Position numbers and translations under genes: made by a program
Part shown: piece by piece, positions 43,296 through 52,852 of the stretch
Layout: each line of letters begins with the position of its first letter
Numbering within the stretch: the stretch's first letter is position 1
Notes under the pieces: generated by a model
Seen by the model: only the letters and a program-made list of their open reading frames with translations
What the model was told of the DNA's origin: nothing
Database searches by the model: none
Source: CADEDH01 sp047974625
GTDB lineage: Bacteria > Actinomycetota > Acidimicrobiia > Acidimicrobiales > SZUA-35
DNA: 64,000 nt
Reading direction: 5' to 3'
Assembly: GCA_047974625.1 (NCBI GenBank)
Contig: JBKECK010000030.1
Span: 50,782-114,781, forward strand

Positions 43296-44528
43296 TCAGG
43301 CCGCCCCCCGGAGGGCGGCGATCGGCTCGGTGCTGGCCGCCTTCCACGCCGGGTACGTGCCCGCCACCAAGCCGATGACGGCCCCGAGCACCGGGGCGGC
43401 GAGCGGCAGCCACGGATCGAGCACCGGGGTCCATTCCCGGGAGGCCGACACCACCACCACGGTCAGGATCCCCAGGCTGGTGCCGAGCAAGCCGGCCAAG
43501 GCCCCGAGGGCCACCGACTCGGCGATGAACTGGACAGCGATGTGGCGACGGGTGGCGCCCAGGGCCCGCCGCAGGCCGATCTCGCCCACCCGTTCCAGCA
43601 CCGACACCAGGGTCACGTTGGCGATACCGATCGCCCCCACCAGCAGTGACACCCCGCCGAGCACGAGGAACAGGGCGTTGAGGTCGTCGGCCACCCCGGA
43701 CCGCACCCGCTGGGGGGCCGGGGGGACGGCCACGGCCAACAGTTCGGGGTTGTTGGGGACCAGGGCCACGGCGGCCTCGCCGCCCACCTGCTCCGCCGCG
43801 CCGACCTGGACGTCGATGACGGCCTCCTCCACCGCGGGCAGGTCGAACTCCTCCCGGGCCGTGGACATGGGCAGCACGAGGGCGTTGAGGAGCTCGGGGT
43901 GCCGGGCCACATCGGCCAGGACGCCGATGACCGCGTACGACTGGTCGCCGATGAACACGGCGGGGACGTTGTCGACCCGGGTGATGTTCAGCCGCTGGGC
44001 CGCGCCGGGTCCGAGCACCACCACGTTGTCGGCCCGTTCCTCGTGTCCGGCGTCGTAGAGGCGTCCGGTGGCCACTGAGGCCCGGACCGCCCCGAACAGG
44101 CCGGGGCTGGCCCCGATGACGGGCAGGTTGAGGTCGGTCATGCCCTCCACCGGCACCGAACGGATCCGTTCGGTGCCGATGTCGACGGCGCTGATGATGC
44201 CGGCCGCGGTCACCCCGTTGAGGCGGACGAGGCGGTCCTCGGCGTCCCACGGGATCACGTCGCGGACCACCCGGGACGACCCGCCACCGAACGATCCCCC
44301 CTGGTCGGCCGGCTGGATCTGGACCTGGGTGGCCTCGAGCTCGTCGAAACGGGACACGATCTGGTTGCCGGCCGTCTTGGCCAGGCCGAGGGTGGCCACC
44401 AGGGCGGCCACCCCGAGGATGGTGCCCAGGGCGGTCAGGATGGTCCGACCAGGGCGGGCGGTCAGGGCGATCGTCACCTCCGCGGTCAGGTCGCGGAGGC
44501 TGAAGACCGAGGGCGTCGGCGCCCTCAT
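43296..44528 (-). CDS. ABC transporter permease, MacB/FtsX type
   Basis: 410 residues: a first helix near residues 28-50 (TILTALGTILGVAALVATLG), a large extracytoplasmic MacB-type domain, then three C-terminal helices of the FtsX domain (FLVLGGVSLLVGAIGIANVTLVSV, GEIGLRRALGATRRHI, VLGAVIGLVAGTYPAWKAAS). The layout fits a mechanotransmission exporter rather than a classical importer. The start overlaps the ATPase stop as ATGA. Confidence 0.92.
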   Translation of the reverse strand: MRAPTPSVFSLRDLTAEVTIALTARPGRTILTALGTILGVAALVATLGLAKTAGNQIVSRFDELEATQVQIQPADQGGSFGGGSSRVVRDVIPWDAEDRLVRLNGVTAAGIISAVDIGTERIRSVPVEGMTDLNLPVIGASPGLFGAVRASVATGRLYDAGHEERADNVVVLGPGAAQRLNITRVDNVPAVFIGDQSYAVIGVLADVARHPELLNALVLPMSTAREEFDLPAVEEAVIDVQVGAAEQVGGEAAVALVPNNPELLAVAVPPAPQRVRSGVADDLNALFLVLGGVSLLVGAIGIANVTLVSVLERVGEIGLRRALGATRRHIAVQFIAESVALGALAGLLGTSLGILTVVVVSASREWTPVLDPWLPLAAPVLGAVIGLVAGTYPAWKAASTEPIAALRGAA

Positions 44529-45328
44529 GGGCGGTGTGCCGGGCCGGCACCCACCCCGCCGAGGCCGGCGCCGGCCTCGGCGGTGAGGATGCCGTCCTGG
44601 ATCCGCACCACCCGTTGGGCCCGCCGGGCCACCGTCGGGTCGTGGGTGATGAGCACCACCGTCAGGCCCTCGGCGTGGAGCTGCCCGAACAGCTCCATGA
44701 TCTGCTCACCGGTGGTGGTGTCGAGGTTGCCGGTCGGTTCGTCGGCCAGCAGGACACTGGGTGAGGACACCAAGGCCCGGGCCACGGCCACCCGCTGACG
44801 GTCCCCCCCCGACAGGGTGGTCGGGTTCCCGTCGAGGCGGTGACCTAGCCCAACCGCCTTGAGGGCGGCCACGGAACGTTCGCGGCGGTCGAGCTCCCCG
44901 CCAGGCCGGTACACCTCGGACAGCATCACGTTCTCGACGTTGGTCCGCGAGCCCAGCAGGTGGAACGACTGGAAGACGAAGCCGATCTCGGAGGCCCGCA
45001 GCCCGGCCCGTTCCGCCTCGGTCAGAGCCGAGGTGTCCTGGCCGTTCAGCCGGTAGCGGCCCGAGGTGGGCCGGTCGAGCAGGCCGAGGAGATTGAGCAT
45101 GGTGGACTTCCCCGATCCGGACGGGCCGATCACGGCCAGGTACTGGCCGCGGTCGACGAGCAGGTCGGCGGACCGGAGGGCCTCCACCACCGGTGGACCG
45201 GGGAAGACCCGGCTGACCTGCTCGAACTCGATGACGGGGACGTCGCGACCGTCGGGATCGTCGGGATCGTCGACCGGCGGGGTCAGCTCCACGATCGGGT
45301 CCGGGGCCGGCGGCGCCTCACCCGCCAC
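44525..45328 (-). CDS. ABC transporter ATP-binding protein, MacB/LolD type
   Basis: 267 residues with Walker A GPSGSGKST, Q-loop FVFQSFHLLGSRT, signature LSGGDRQRVAVARAL, Walker B VLLADEPTGNLD and the H-loop LITHD. LolD/MacB-family members carry the same GNLD and FQxFxLL features. The first about 25 residues are a Pro/Asp-rich extension. The GTG start at 45326-45328 lies 11 nt inside the end of the adaptor gene. Confidence 0.92.
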   Translation of the reverse strand: MAGEAPPAPDPIVELTPPVDDPDDPDGRDVPVIEFEQVSRVFPGPPVVEALRSADLLVDRGQYLAVIGPSGSGKSTMLNLLGLLDRPTSGRYRLNGQDTSALTEAERAGLRASEIGFVFQSFHLLGSRTNVENVMLSEVYRPGGELDRRERSVAALKAVGLGHRLDGNPTTLSGGDRQRVAVARALVSSPSVLLADEPTGNLDTTTGEQIMELFGQLHAEGLTVVLITHDPTVARRAQRVVRIQDGILTAEAGAGLGGVGAGPAHRP

Positions 45329-47471
45329 CGTCGTCCCCGTCGTCACCCTCGCCGCCCGGTTCGTCGTCCCCGGTGTCGTTCCTGGCCGAGGAGCTGCCGT
45401 CACCGGCACCGCCGGAGTCGGCGCCAACAACGACCCGGTCCTCGAGCCCCAGCACCGCGCCCCCGAGGGGGGCGATCTCGACATAGCCGTCGGCTTCGAT
45501 CCCGGTCCGGACCGGGACCATCTCGGTGGATCCGTCCGCCCGCTGTACCTCGACCCGGGCCGCCCCGTCGGGGGCCGCCGACAGGGCGGCCAGTGGGGCC
45601 ACCAAGACCTCGCCGTCACTGCTCGACACCGGGATGGACACCCGGAGGTTCACGTTGAGGGCCTCGGGTGGTAGCGGCTCGATCGGCACCAGTTCCAGCC
45701 CGTAGCGGTCGTCGGACAGGTCGACGCCACCCGGGGTGTCGGCCACCTCGGCGACCCGGGCCGGGACCGAGAGGTCCAGGTCGGGGTCGTCGAGGGTGGC
45801 CTCGGCGCCGACCTGGATCAGCTCCTTGTCGGCGGCCGAGACGCCGGATCGGACCACCGTGTCGGCCCCGGCGATGGTCATCACCGGCCCGCTGGGGGTG
45901 GCCCCGACCTCGACGTTCACCTGCTGGACCTGGCGGGGCATCGTGGACAGGAACACGACCTCCCCCACCGGCATCCAGGCCCCCTGTTTGGCGTTGGCGT
46001 CGGCCAGGTCGGCCTCGGCCGAGTCCAGGGCCTGTCGGGCCGAGCTGACGTCGGTACGGAGCCCAGCCACGTCACCGGCGGCCAGGGTCTCGGACCGGGT
46101 GGCCCGGGCGATGGCCAGGGTCGACTCGGCGTCGCGGACCGCCTGGTCCTGTTCGGTCGTGGTGGCCGCCTCGACCGCCTCGGCTGCCGCGAGCTGGTCG
46201 TTGGCCGCGGCCAGCCCGGCGTCGGCCTGGTCGAGCTCGGCCTGAAGGGCGGACACCTCGTCGGCGGTCGGTGGCGCTCCGGTGTCGGGATGGGTCCCGG
46301 CGGCCGCCTGGTCGTAGCGGGACCTGGCCGTCTGCTGGGCTGAGGTGGCGGCACCGACTGCGTCACGGGCGCCGGTCGTGTCGGTCGCGGCCGCCGACTT
46401 GGCCTGGTCCGACGCCACCCGCGCCGAGGCCAGGCCGGCGTCGGCCTGATTGACGGACTGGTCGAGCTGGAGCCTGGTGGACTCCTGCACCGGCTCCGTC
46501 GCCTGGTCGAGGGCGTCCTCGGCCGCCGTGAGTGCGGTCTGCCGGGAGCTCACCAGTTCCTCCGCTGCGCTGGCCGCGGCGGCGTCCTCGGACGACGTCT
46601 CCGGCGGGGTGTAGCCGGCGGCCCGGTACAGGCGGTCCACTGCGCCCGCCGTGGCCTGGTCGTACACCGCATCGACGGGTCCGGGATCGAAGCCGAGCCG
46701 GGCCAGGGCCTCTTCGAGCTGGAGGACGTCAGGGCCCTGGAGGGTCGGGATCAGGTTGCGGAACGCGGGCAGCGCACCCTGGAGGGCGATCACGGGACGC
46801 CCCGACACCTCGATGACAGCCAGTCCCTCCTCCACATTGGAGCCGGCGGCGATGGGGAGGCGGGTGACGATGGCTTCCGCCCCCGGCGGGGCGGTCACCG
46901 TCAGCTCGGTGGCGTCGCCGGCCCGTACCGTGCCGCGGGCCACCACGTCCTGGGACAACACCCGCTGCTCCTGGGCGGCGGTGATCACCGACGGCGCCGG
47001 TGGTTGCTGTTCGGCCGCGATCTCGGCCGGGGACTTGATGCGTTGACCGGCCACCCACCCGATGACGGCGGACAGGACGGCCACCGCAGCCACCAGGGCC
47101 AGCAGGGCCCGCCGGTCGAGCCGGACCAGGCCGGCGCCGCCGGCGGTGTCACCGGCCGGGGTGGGGTCGTCGGCGCCGATATCGGGTACCGGCGGGTTCG
47201 ACGGTCCCAGGCGGGGAGGCCCGGATGGAACGGCGGTGGGCGGGACCGCCCGGGCCGTCGGCAGGCGGGTCGTGTCCCCGGCACCGGCTCCGTCGGTCGG
47301 GGTGGAGCCGGCCGTCGCCGGGTCGGGCCCGTTCGACCCGGCGTCGGCCGGGTCGAGCCCGTCGGGTCCGGTTCCGGGGCCCGTCGACGTCTCGCCGGCG
47401 GCCTCCTCCGGGGACGCCGAAACCCCGGGCCGGCGGCTGAGGCGTCTCCGTCCCTCAGGCCGCCGGTTCAC
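45318..47471 (-). CDS. HlyD/MacA-like adaptor with peptidoglycan-binding domain
   Basis: 717 residues. A disordered cytoplasmic start of about 115 residues precedes one membrane helix (ALLALVAAVAVLSAVIGWVAG). Then come a lipoyl/barrel segment, a peptidoglycan-binding-1 domain (IPTLQGPDVLQLEEALARLGF...), a long Ala-rich alpha-helical hairpin of roughly 180 residues, a second lipoyl half and barrel domains, and a Gly/Asp tail. It should connect the FtsX-type permease to the cell wall. Its GTG start overlaps the upstream lipoprotein stop as GTGA. Confidence 0.88.
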   Translation of the reverse strand: MNRRPEGRRRLSRRPGVSASPEEAAGETSTGPGTGPDGLDPADAGSNGPDPATAGSTPTDGAGAGDTTRLPTARAVPPTAVPSGPPRLGPSNPPVPDIGADDPTPAGDTAGGAGLVRLDRRALLALVAAVAVLSAVIGWVAGQRIKSPAEIAAEQQPPAPSVITAAQEQRVLSQDVVARGTVRAGDATELTVTAPPGAEAIVTRLPIAAGSNVEEGLAVIEVSGRPVIALQGALPAFRNLIPTLQGPDVLQLEEALARLGFDPGPVDAVYDQATAGAVDRLYRAAGYTPPETSSEDAAAASAAEELVSSRQTALTAAEDALDQATEPVQESTRLQLDQSVNQADAGLASARVASDQAKSAAATDTTGARDAVGAATSAQQTARSRYDQAAAGTHPDTGAPPTADEVSALQAELDQADAGLAAANDQLAAAEAVEAATTTEQDQAVRDAESTLAIARATRSETLAAGDVAGLRTDVSSARQALDSAEADLADANAKQGAWMPVGEVVFLSTMPRQVQQVNVEVGATPSGPVMTIAGADTVVRSGVSAADKELIQVGAEATLDDPDLDLSVPARVAEVADTPGGVDLSDDRYGLELVPIEPLPPEALNVNLRVSIPVSSSDGEVLVAPLAALSAAPDGAARVEVQRADGSTEMVPVRTGIEADGYVEIAPLGGAVLGLEDRVVVGADSGGAGDGSSSARNDTGDDEPGGEGDDGDDGGG

Positions 47472-48586
47472 GGAGCGTAGGCCCCGAGCTCGTCGGCGTG
47501 TTCGTCCATGAACTCCTGCTCGTACTCGGCACTGACCTCGCGGCGGAGCTCCTCGAGGTTGGAGCCGCCGCCACAGTCCTCAACCGCGGTGGCCAGCTCG
47601 ATCTCCTGGGCCTGGATCTCACCGAGCCGTTCCTTCTCGGCGGCGGTCAGCTCCGGCAGGGTGTACGAGGCCGACAGGTCGCCCTCGTCGGCGGCGGCCG
47701 GGTCGGTCCCGTCGGCGGCGACCCCATCGGCCGTGGCCGGGTCGGTGGCGCCGGCACCCGGTTCGCCTTGCCCCATGGCGGCGAGATCGGGTTCCACCGC
47801 CTCGGTGAACGCCTCCTCACTGGTGTACTCGAGGCCCTGTTCCGCCACACAGGAATTCACCTCGTTCCCCGCCTCGACCATGCGCGGATCACTGCTGATC
47901 CTCTCCTCCATCTGGGACAGCTCCTGCTCGAAGTCGGTGAAGAACTTCACCAGGTTCGCGCCCTCGGCCTCACTGTACGAACGACCCTCACACCCCATGG
48001 TCGAGAAGTCGATATTCTCACTGGCGTCGGCCGCCTCCTCGTCGGTCATCGACTCGTCGATTCCGATGGAATCGCCGTATAGCGCCTTTTCGTAGGCGGC
48101 CCGCTCACTGTCGGACATGCTCTCCATAGCGGCCAGGTTCGGGTTGTTCTCTGCGGTTGTCAGAGCGCTCAGGTCGACGCCGACCAGATCCGGACCGACC
48201 TGTTCGGTGGTAAAGCGGAGGGTGCTCACCCCGAAGCCGTAGGTCTCCACCCATTCCGGGGTGCCGTACTCGATGTCGCCGGTGACGACGAAACCCGTGT
48301 AGTCGTTCGGATCGAGCGGCGTGTACTCGAATCCCTCCTCGGCCATGCACTGCTGCACGAAGTCCTGGCGGCTGCGTTCCATCTCGATGAACTGGGCCTG
48401 GCCGTCCTCGGAACGCACGTCACCGATGCCGAGGTAGTCGGCCAGCGGACTCGCCGTCTCGCCCCCGTCGCTGGACGCCTCCGTGTCGTTGTCGGAGCCG
48501 CAGGCGCCGGCCACGAGGGCCACCCCCATCAGGCCCGCGGCCATGGTCTTGAACGAGCGGCGATGCATCAAGCGCATATCTTCCAT
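47468..48586 (-). CDS. Cys-containing lipoprotein, exporter-associated (paralogue 1)
   Basis: 372 residues with lipobox VAGAC. No known family, but it clearly pairs with the next gene upstream. Shared blocks include QCMAEEGFEYTPLD, ETYGFGVSTLRFTTEQVGPD, MTDEEAADA, GCEGRSYSEA, SCVAEQGLEYTSEEAF, AVEDCGGG and REVSAEYEQEFMDEHADEL. Four Cys besides the lipid Cys are conserved between the two. An Ala/Asp-rich insertion of about 40 residues lies before the last block. The start was put at the ATG of MEDMRLMHRRSF. The 4-nt overlap with the adaptor gene ties it to the exporter. Confidence 0.8.
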   Translation of the reverse strand: MEDMRLMHRRSFKTMAAGLMGVALVAGACGSDNDTEASSDGGETASPLADYLGIGDVRSEDGQAQFIEMERSRQDFVQQCMAEEGFEYTPLDPNDYTGFVVTGDIEYGTPEWVETYGFGVSTLRFTTEQVGPDLVGVDLSALTTAENNPNLAAMESMSDSERAAYEKALYGDSIGIDESMTDEEAADASENIDFSTMGCEGRSYSEAEGANLVKFFTDFEQELSQMEERISSDPRMVEAGNEVNSCVAEQGLEYTSEEAFTEAVEPDLAAMGQGEPGAGATDPATADGVAADGTDPAAADEGDLSASYTLPELTAAEKERLGEIQAQEIELATAVEDCGGGSNLEELRREVSAEYEQEFMDEHADELGAYAP

Positions 48587-48816
48587 CCCCCGCTTCCCCG
48601 GTGCCAACCGGAGTTCGCGAATGTAGTCGTCGCCCGGATCCTGTGATCTGTCATGGATCGCCTACCCACGCCCGAACGACCATGAAGATCACCGAGATCG
48701 GGCCGCCACCCAAATCCCGTCCAGTGTCGCGCGACAGGGTCGGCGATCCGTCGCGGCGGGGAGCAAATGGTCGTCGGCCACCGCGACGGACTCACACCGA
48801 CGGATCCGACCAGGGT

Positions 48817-49827
48817 TCAGCCCGCGTACTGCTCCAGTTCGCCGGCGTGCTCATCGAGGAATTCCTGCTCATACTCGGCCGAAACCTCGCGGGCCAGTCC
48901 CATCATCGTCCGCCCCCCGCCACAGTCCTCCACGGCAAGGGCGAGCTCGATCTCGTCAGCCTGGATCCCTGCCAGTTTCTCACGGTCGGCGTCGGAGAGT
49001 ATCGGCTCGTCGAACGCATCGGTGGACTCGGACGACGTGCCCATCTCGGCCAGTTCGGGCAGGACGGCCGTGGTGAACTCCTCCTCGCTCGTGTAATCGA
49101 GGCCGCGTTCACCGACGCAGGCGTCCACCTCGGTCTGGGCCTCGACGATCCGGGGGTCGCTCTCCACCCGCTGGTAGAGGTCGTCGAGCTCATCGCCGAA
49201 GTCGGTGTAGAACTGCTCCTCGTTGGAACTGGTGGCCTCGGAATAGGCCCGGCCCTCGCAACCCAGGCCGGCCGGGTCGGTGTCGGCCTCGGCCTGCAGT
49301 TCCTCGTCGGTCATCGACTCGTCGTACGTCAGGCCTCCGCCGTACAGCGCGTCCTGGTAGGCGGCCCGCTCCGACTCGTCCATCTGGTCCATGGCCTCCT
49401 GGTTCGGGTCTGGCGGCTCGGCCAGTACCGTCCCGAAGTCGACTCCGACCAGGTCCGGGCCGACACTCTCCTGGGTGAACATGAGCGTGCTCAGGCCGAA
49501 ACCGTAGGTCTCGGTCCATTCCCGGGTGCCCCAGTCGAGCTCGGTACCGGAGGAGGACGGCTCAGGCGGGTCGACGGGTACGTACTCGAAACCCTGCTCG
49601 GCCATGCACTGCCGGATGAACTCCTGGCGGTTGCGCTCCTCCTCCAGGTAGCGCTGCTCGCCGTCCCCGCCGGCGGCGTCGTCGAGGCCCAGGAACTCGG
49701 CGATCGGGCCGGGATCGACCTCACCGGCGGCCTCGCCGCCACCCGAGGATCCCGGGTCCGAACTGCAGGCCGCCGTCCCGATGAGCACGGCGGCCACCGC
49801 CGCGGCCAGGCCCGGAACTCTGCGCAT
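48817..49827 (-). CDS. Cys-containing lipoprotein (paralogue 2)
   Basis: 336 residues with lipobox GTAAC. The same four-Cys architecture as its downstream neighbour: QCMAEQGFEYVPVD, ETYGFGLSTLMFTQESVGPD, GCEGRAYSEA, ACVGERGLDYTSEEEF, AVEDCGGG, REVSAEYEQEFLDEHAGEL. The mature protein is very acidic. The ATG has GGAGG just upstream. A gap of about 230 bases separates it from paralogue 1, so it could have its own transcript. Role unknown; it may be a substrate-binding or accessory lipoprotein of the MacAB-like exporter. Confidence 0.8.
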   Translation of the reverse strand: MRRVPGLAAAVAAVLIGTAACSSDPGSSGGGEAAGEVDPGPIAEFLGLDDAAGGDGEQRYLEEERNRQEFIRQCMAEQGFEYVPVDPPEPSSSGTELDWGTREWTETYGFGLSTLMFTQESVGPDLVGVDFGTVLAEPPDPNQEAMDQMDESERAAYQDALYGGGLTYDESMTDEELQAEADTDPAGLGCEGRAYSEATSSNEEQFYTDFGDELDDLYQRVESDPRIVEAQTEVDACVGERGLDYTSEEEFTTAVLPELAEMGTSSESTDAFDEPILSDADREKLAGIQADEIELALAVEDCGGGRTMMGLAREVSAEYEQEFLDEHAGELEQYAG

Positions 49828-50003
49828 TCGACCTCCACGAGAACACCTGCACCCAACAGGAACGTCGTGTATATCACGAACCCCCGATCGGAGGGACGCG
49901 GCCCCGGCCGGGAACGCGGACGGCCGCCCCGGACTCGTTCCGGGGCGGCCGTCGGATCAGGTCGTCGCGACGACCAGAGGAGGATGGAGGGGTTCAGGCG
50001 GGC

Positions 50004-52490
50004 TCAGCGCCGGTCACGACCGCGGCCGCGACCACGGCCACCACCACCGCTGCCGCCACGGCCACGACCGCGGCCGCGGCCGCGGCCGCGGTCCTCGTCC
50101 AGGGCGTCACCCTCCGGGCCGAGCTCGCCGAAGGTGTCGGCGGCCTCACGATCGAAGCCGTCCTCGAAGCCGACCTCGACCACGTCTTCGCGGGTGGCGG
50201 TGGCGGTGCCGCCGCCACGTCCGCTGTCGCGGCCGGAGCCGCCGCCCCGGCTCGAACCGCGGTCGCGGCTGGAACCGCGGTCGCTGCCGTTGCTGGTCGA
50301 CGGCTCACTGTCATCCCCGGACATCCGCAGGGAGATCTTGCCGTTGGGGTCGATGTCCTCCACCACCACCTCGACCTCCTGCCCGAGCTCGAGCTCGTCC
50401 TCCACCCGGTCGATGCGGCGGTTGCCGCCGATCTTGGAGATGTGGAGCAGGCCGTCGCGGCCGGGAAGGATGTTGACGAACGCACCGAACTTGGTGATGT
50501 TCACCACCCGGCCCGGGTAGACGGCGCCGACATCGGCGGTGGGCGGGTCGAGGATCAGGCGGATCTGGCGTTCGGCCTCGTCGACGACCTCGGAATCGGT
50601 GGCCGAGATGGACACGACCCCGACGACACCGTCGTCGTCGACGCTGATGTCGGCACCGGTCTCGCTCTGGATCGAGTTGATGACCTTCCCCTTGGGGCCG
50701 ATCACGTCGCCGATCGTGTCGACCGGGATCTCGAACGACACGATCTTCGGTGCCCCGGGGCGCACGTCGGAGCGGGGCTCGGCGATGGCGCCGGCCATGA
50801 CCTCGAGGATGGTCATCCGGGCCGTCTTGGCCTGGTCGAGGGCTTGGGCCAGGACCTCGGCCGGGATCCCGTCGATCTTGGTGTCGAGCTGGAGGGCGGT
50901 GACGAAGGTCGCGGTACCGGCCACCTTGAAGTCCATGTCGCCGAAGGCATCCTCGGCACCGAGGATGTCGGTGAGGGTGGTGTACTTGCCCTCGGCGAAC
51001 ACCAGGCCCATGGCGATCCCAGCCACCGGGGCCTTGACCGGGACACCGGCGTCCATCAGGGACAGGGTGGAGCCGCACACCGACGCCATCGACGTCGAAC
51101 CGTTGGACGACAGGACCTCCGACACCAGACGGATGGTGTAGGGCCACTCGTCGAGGGGCGGCACGACCGGGACCAGAGCCCGCTCGGCCAGGAGGCCGTG
51201 GCCGATCTCGCGGCGCTTCGGGCCCCGCATGAAGCCGGTTTCACCGGTGGAGAACGGCGGGAAGTTGTAGTGGTGCAGGTACCGCTTGCGGGTCGTCGGG
51301 TCGATCCCGTCGATCAGCTGGTCCATCTTCTTCATGCCCAGGGTGGTGATGTTGAGCACCTGGGTTTCGCCCCGCTGGAACAGGCCGGAGCCGTGCACCC
51401 GGGGCAGCACCCCCACCTCGGCCGAGAGGGGCCGGATGTCGGCCGGGCCGCGGCCGTCGATCCGGACACCGTCGTTGACGATCCGGCGGCGGACGACGGC
51501 CTTGGAAACGGCCCGGAAGGCGTTCTTGAGCTGACCGGTGACCTTGTGGTCACCCTCGGCCTCGAACCGGGCACCCAGCTCGGCCACCAGTTCGCTCCGC
51601 AGGGCGTTCTCGGCCTCGGTGCGTTCGGTCTTGTCGGCGATGCCCATCACCTCGACGAGCCGGGCGTCGGCAGCCTCGCTCATGGCCGCGAACTGGTCGT
51701 CGGTGTAGTCGACCATGGGCGGGAACTCCATGAACGGCTGGCGACCGCCCGCCGCCTCGACCAGTTCGAGCTGGAGGGCGATCGAGGCTTTGATGTACTG
51801 CTCGGACTCCTTGAGAGCCCCGGCCAGGGCCGCTTCGTCGACCTTCGGGGCTCCGCCCTGGTAGTTGTTCCAGGCCTGCTCGGTGCCGCCGGCCTCCACC
51901 ATCATGACCGCGACGTCGCCGTTGTCGAGCTGACGACCGGCCACGACGATCTCGAACGACGACTCGTCGCCCTCGCCGTAGCTGGGGTGGGGAATCCACT
52001 CACCCTCGGAGGTGTAGGCCAGGCGCACCGCCCCGATGGGGCCGCTGAACGGGATGTTGGACACCATCAGGGCCGCCGAGGCGGCGTTGATGGCCAGGAC
52101 GTCGTGGGGGTTCTCCTGGTCGGCCGACAGGACCGTGATGACCACATGTGTCTCGTTGCGGTAGCCGTCCGGGAAGGAGGGCCGCAGCGGCCGGTCGATC
52201 AGCCGGGCGGTCAGGGTGGCGGTGTCGGGGGCCCGGCCTTCACGCCGGAAGAACGAACCCGGGATCTTGCCCGCGGCGTATGACCGCTCCTCGACGTCGA
52301 CGGTGAGGGGGAAAAAATCGGCATTGTCACGGGGGGACTTGGCCGCGGTAGCGGTGGCGAGCACCGTGGTATCGCCCATACGGGCCATCACCGAGCCGCC
52401 GGCGAGACCGGCCAACCGGCCCGTCTCCAGCACCATGTCCGGTCCGTCACCGTTGGTGACGGACCCGTGAACGGAAAGCGCTTCCGTCAT
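50004..52490 (-). CDS. pnp: polyribonucleotide nucleotidyltransferase
   Basis: PNPase degrades RNA phosphorolytically from the 3' end. 828 residues: two RNase PH domains (FFRREGRAPDTATLTARLIDRPLRP; VLPRVHGSGLFQRGETQVLN; the core DAGVPVKAPVAGIAMGL with MDFKVAGTATFVTALQLDTK), the KH motif VIGPKGK (near 593), and an S1 domain (VNITKFGAFVNI, near 654). It continues into a tail of about 105 residues that ends in an RGRGRG-rich, GGSGGGG block. It follows rpsO, the usual order, after about 360 bases. Confidence 0.97.
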   Translation of the reverse strand: MTEALSVHGSVTNGDGPDMVLETGRLAGLAGGSVMARMGDTTVLATATAAKSPRDNADFFPLTVDVEERSYAAGKIPGSFFRREGRAPDTATLTARLIDRPLRPSFPDGYRNETHVVITVLSADQENPHDVLAINAASAALMVSNIPFSGPIGAVRLAYTSEGEWIPHPSYGEGDESSFEIVVAGRQLDNGDVAVMMVEAGGTEQAWNNYQGGAPKVDEAALAGALKESEQYIKASIALQLELVEAAGGRQPFMEFPPMVDYTDDQFAAMSEAADARLVEVMGIADKTERTEAENALRSELVAELGARFEAEGDHKVTGQLKNAFRAVSKAVVRRRIVNDGVRIDGRGPADIRPLSAEVGVLPRVHGSGLFQRGETQVLNITTLGMKKMDQLIDGIDPTTRKRYLHHYNFPPFSTGETGFMRGPKRREIGHGLLAERALVPVVPPLDEWPYTIRLVSEVLSSNGSTSMASVCGSTLSLMDAGVPVKAPVAGIAMGLVFAEGKYTTLTDILGAEDAFGDMDFKVAGTATFVTALQLDTKIDGIPAEVLAQALDQAKTARMTILEVMAGAIAEPRSDVRPGAPKIVSFEIPVDTIGDVIGPKGKVINSIQSETGADISVDDDGVVGVVSISATDSEVVDEAERQIRLILDPPTADVGAVYPGRVVNITKFGAFVNILPGRDGLLHISKIGGNRRIDRVEDELELGQEVEVVVEDIDPNGKISLRMSGDDSEPSTSNGSDRGSSRDRGSSRGGGSGRDSGRGGGTATATREDVVEVGFEDGFDREAADTFGELGPEGDALDEDRGRGRGRGRGRGGSGGGGRGRGRGRDRR

Positions 52491-52852
52491 GGGATCAGTT
52501 GTCTCCTTGATTTAAACCGCTGCGACCATCGCGGCGGGCGGGGGCGCAGATCAGATCCCAGATTTCGATCACCCAGACTCCGCGTATAACCGGGGCTTCG
52601 CGGAGATCCCGACCGGACCGGCCTTTGAACGGGATGTTCGTGGTTCACACGTCGACCGTGTGGGGCACGAGCTGAGGACTCGGAAACTGGCAGCTGACCT
52701 CGCGCCAGCGCCGGGCACGTCGCCTGACGCCTTCGGGGATCAAGGATAGCGGGGCGCGACACACCTGTGGCGCCATACCGGTGACCCCGGCCACGACGGC
52801 CCACCGGTCGGGGCGCTCCGACGAGCCGGATGCCCCGGGCGCCGGGGGTGGA
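52491..52852. other. rpsO-pnp intergenic region / pnp leader
   Basis: 362 bases. It contains the pnp ribosome binding site (AAGGAG about 12 nt before the ATG) and a hairpin at 52578-52605 (arms CTCCGCG and CGCGGAG, 14-nt loop). pnp leaders are often autoregulated through RNA structure; nothing more can be supported here. Confidence 0.6.
52578..52605 (-). promoter_or_regulatory. hairpin in pnp leader
   Basis: Arms CTCCGCG (52578-52584) and CGCGGAG (52599-52605) pair perfectly; no U-tract. Could be an RNase-sensitive autoregulatory stem or a weak terminator between rpsO and pnp. Confidence 0.4.
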
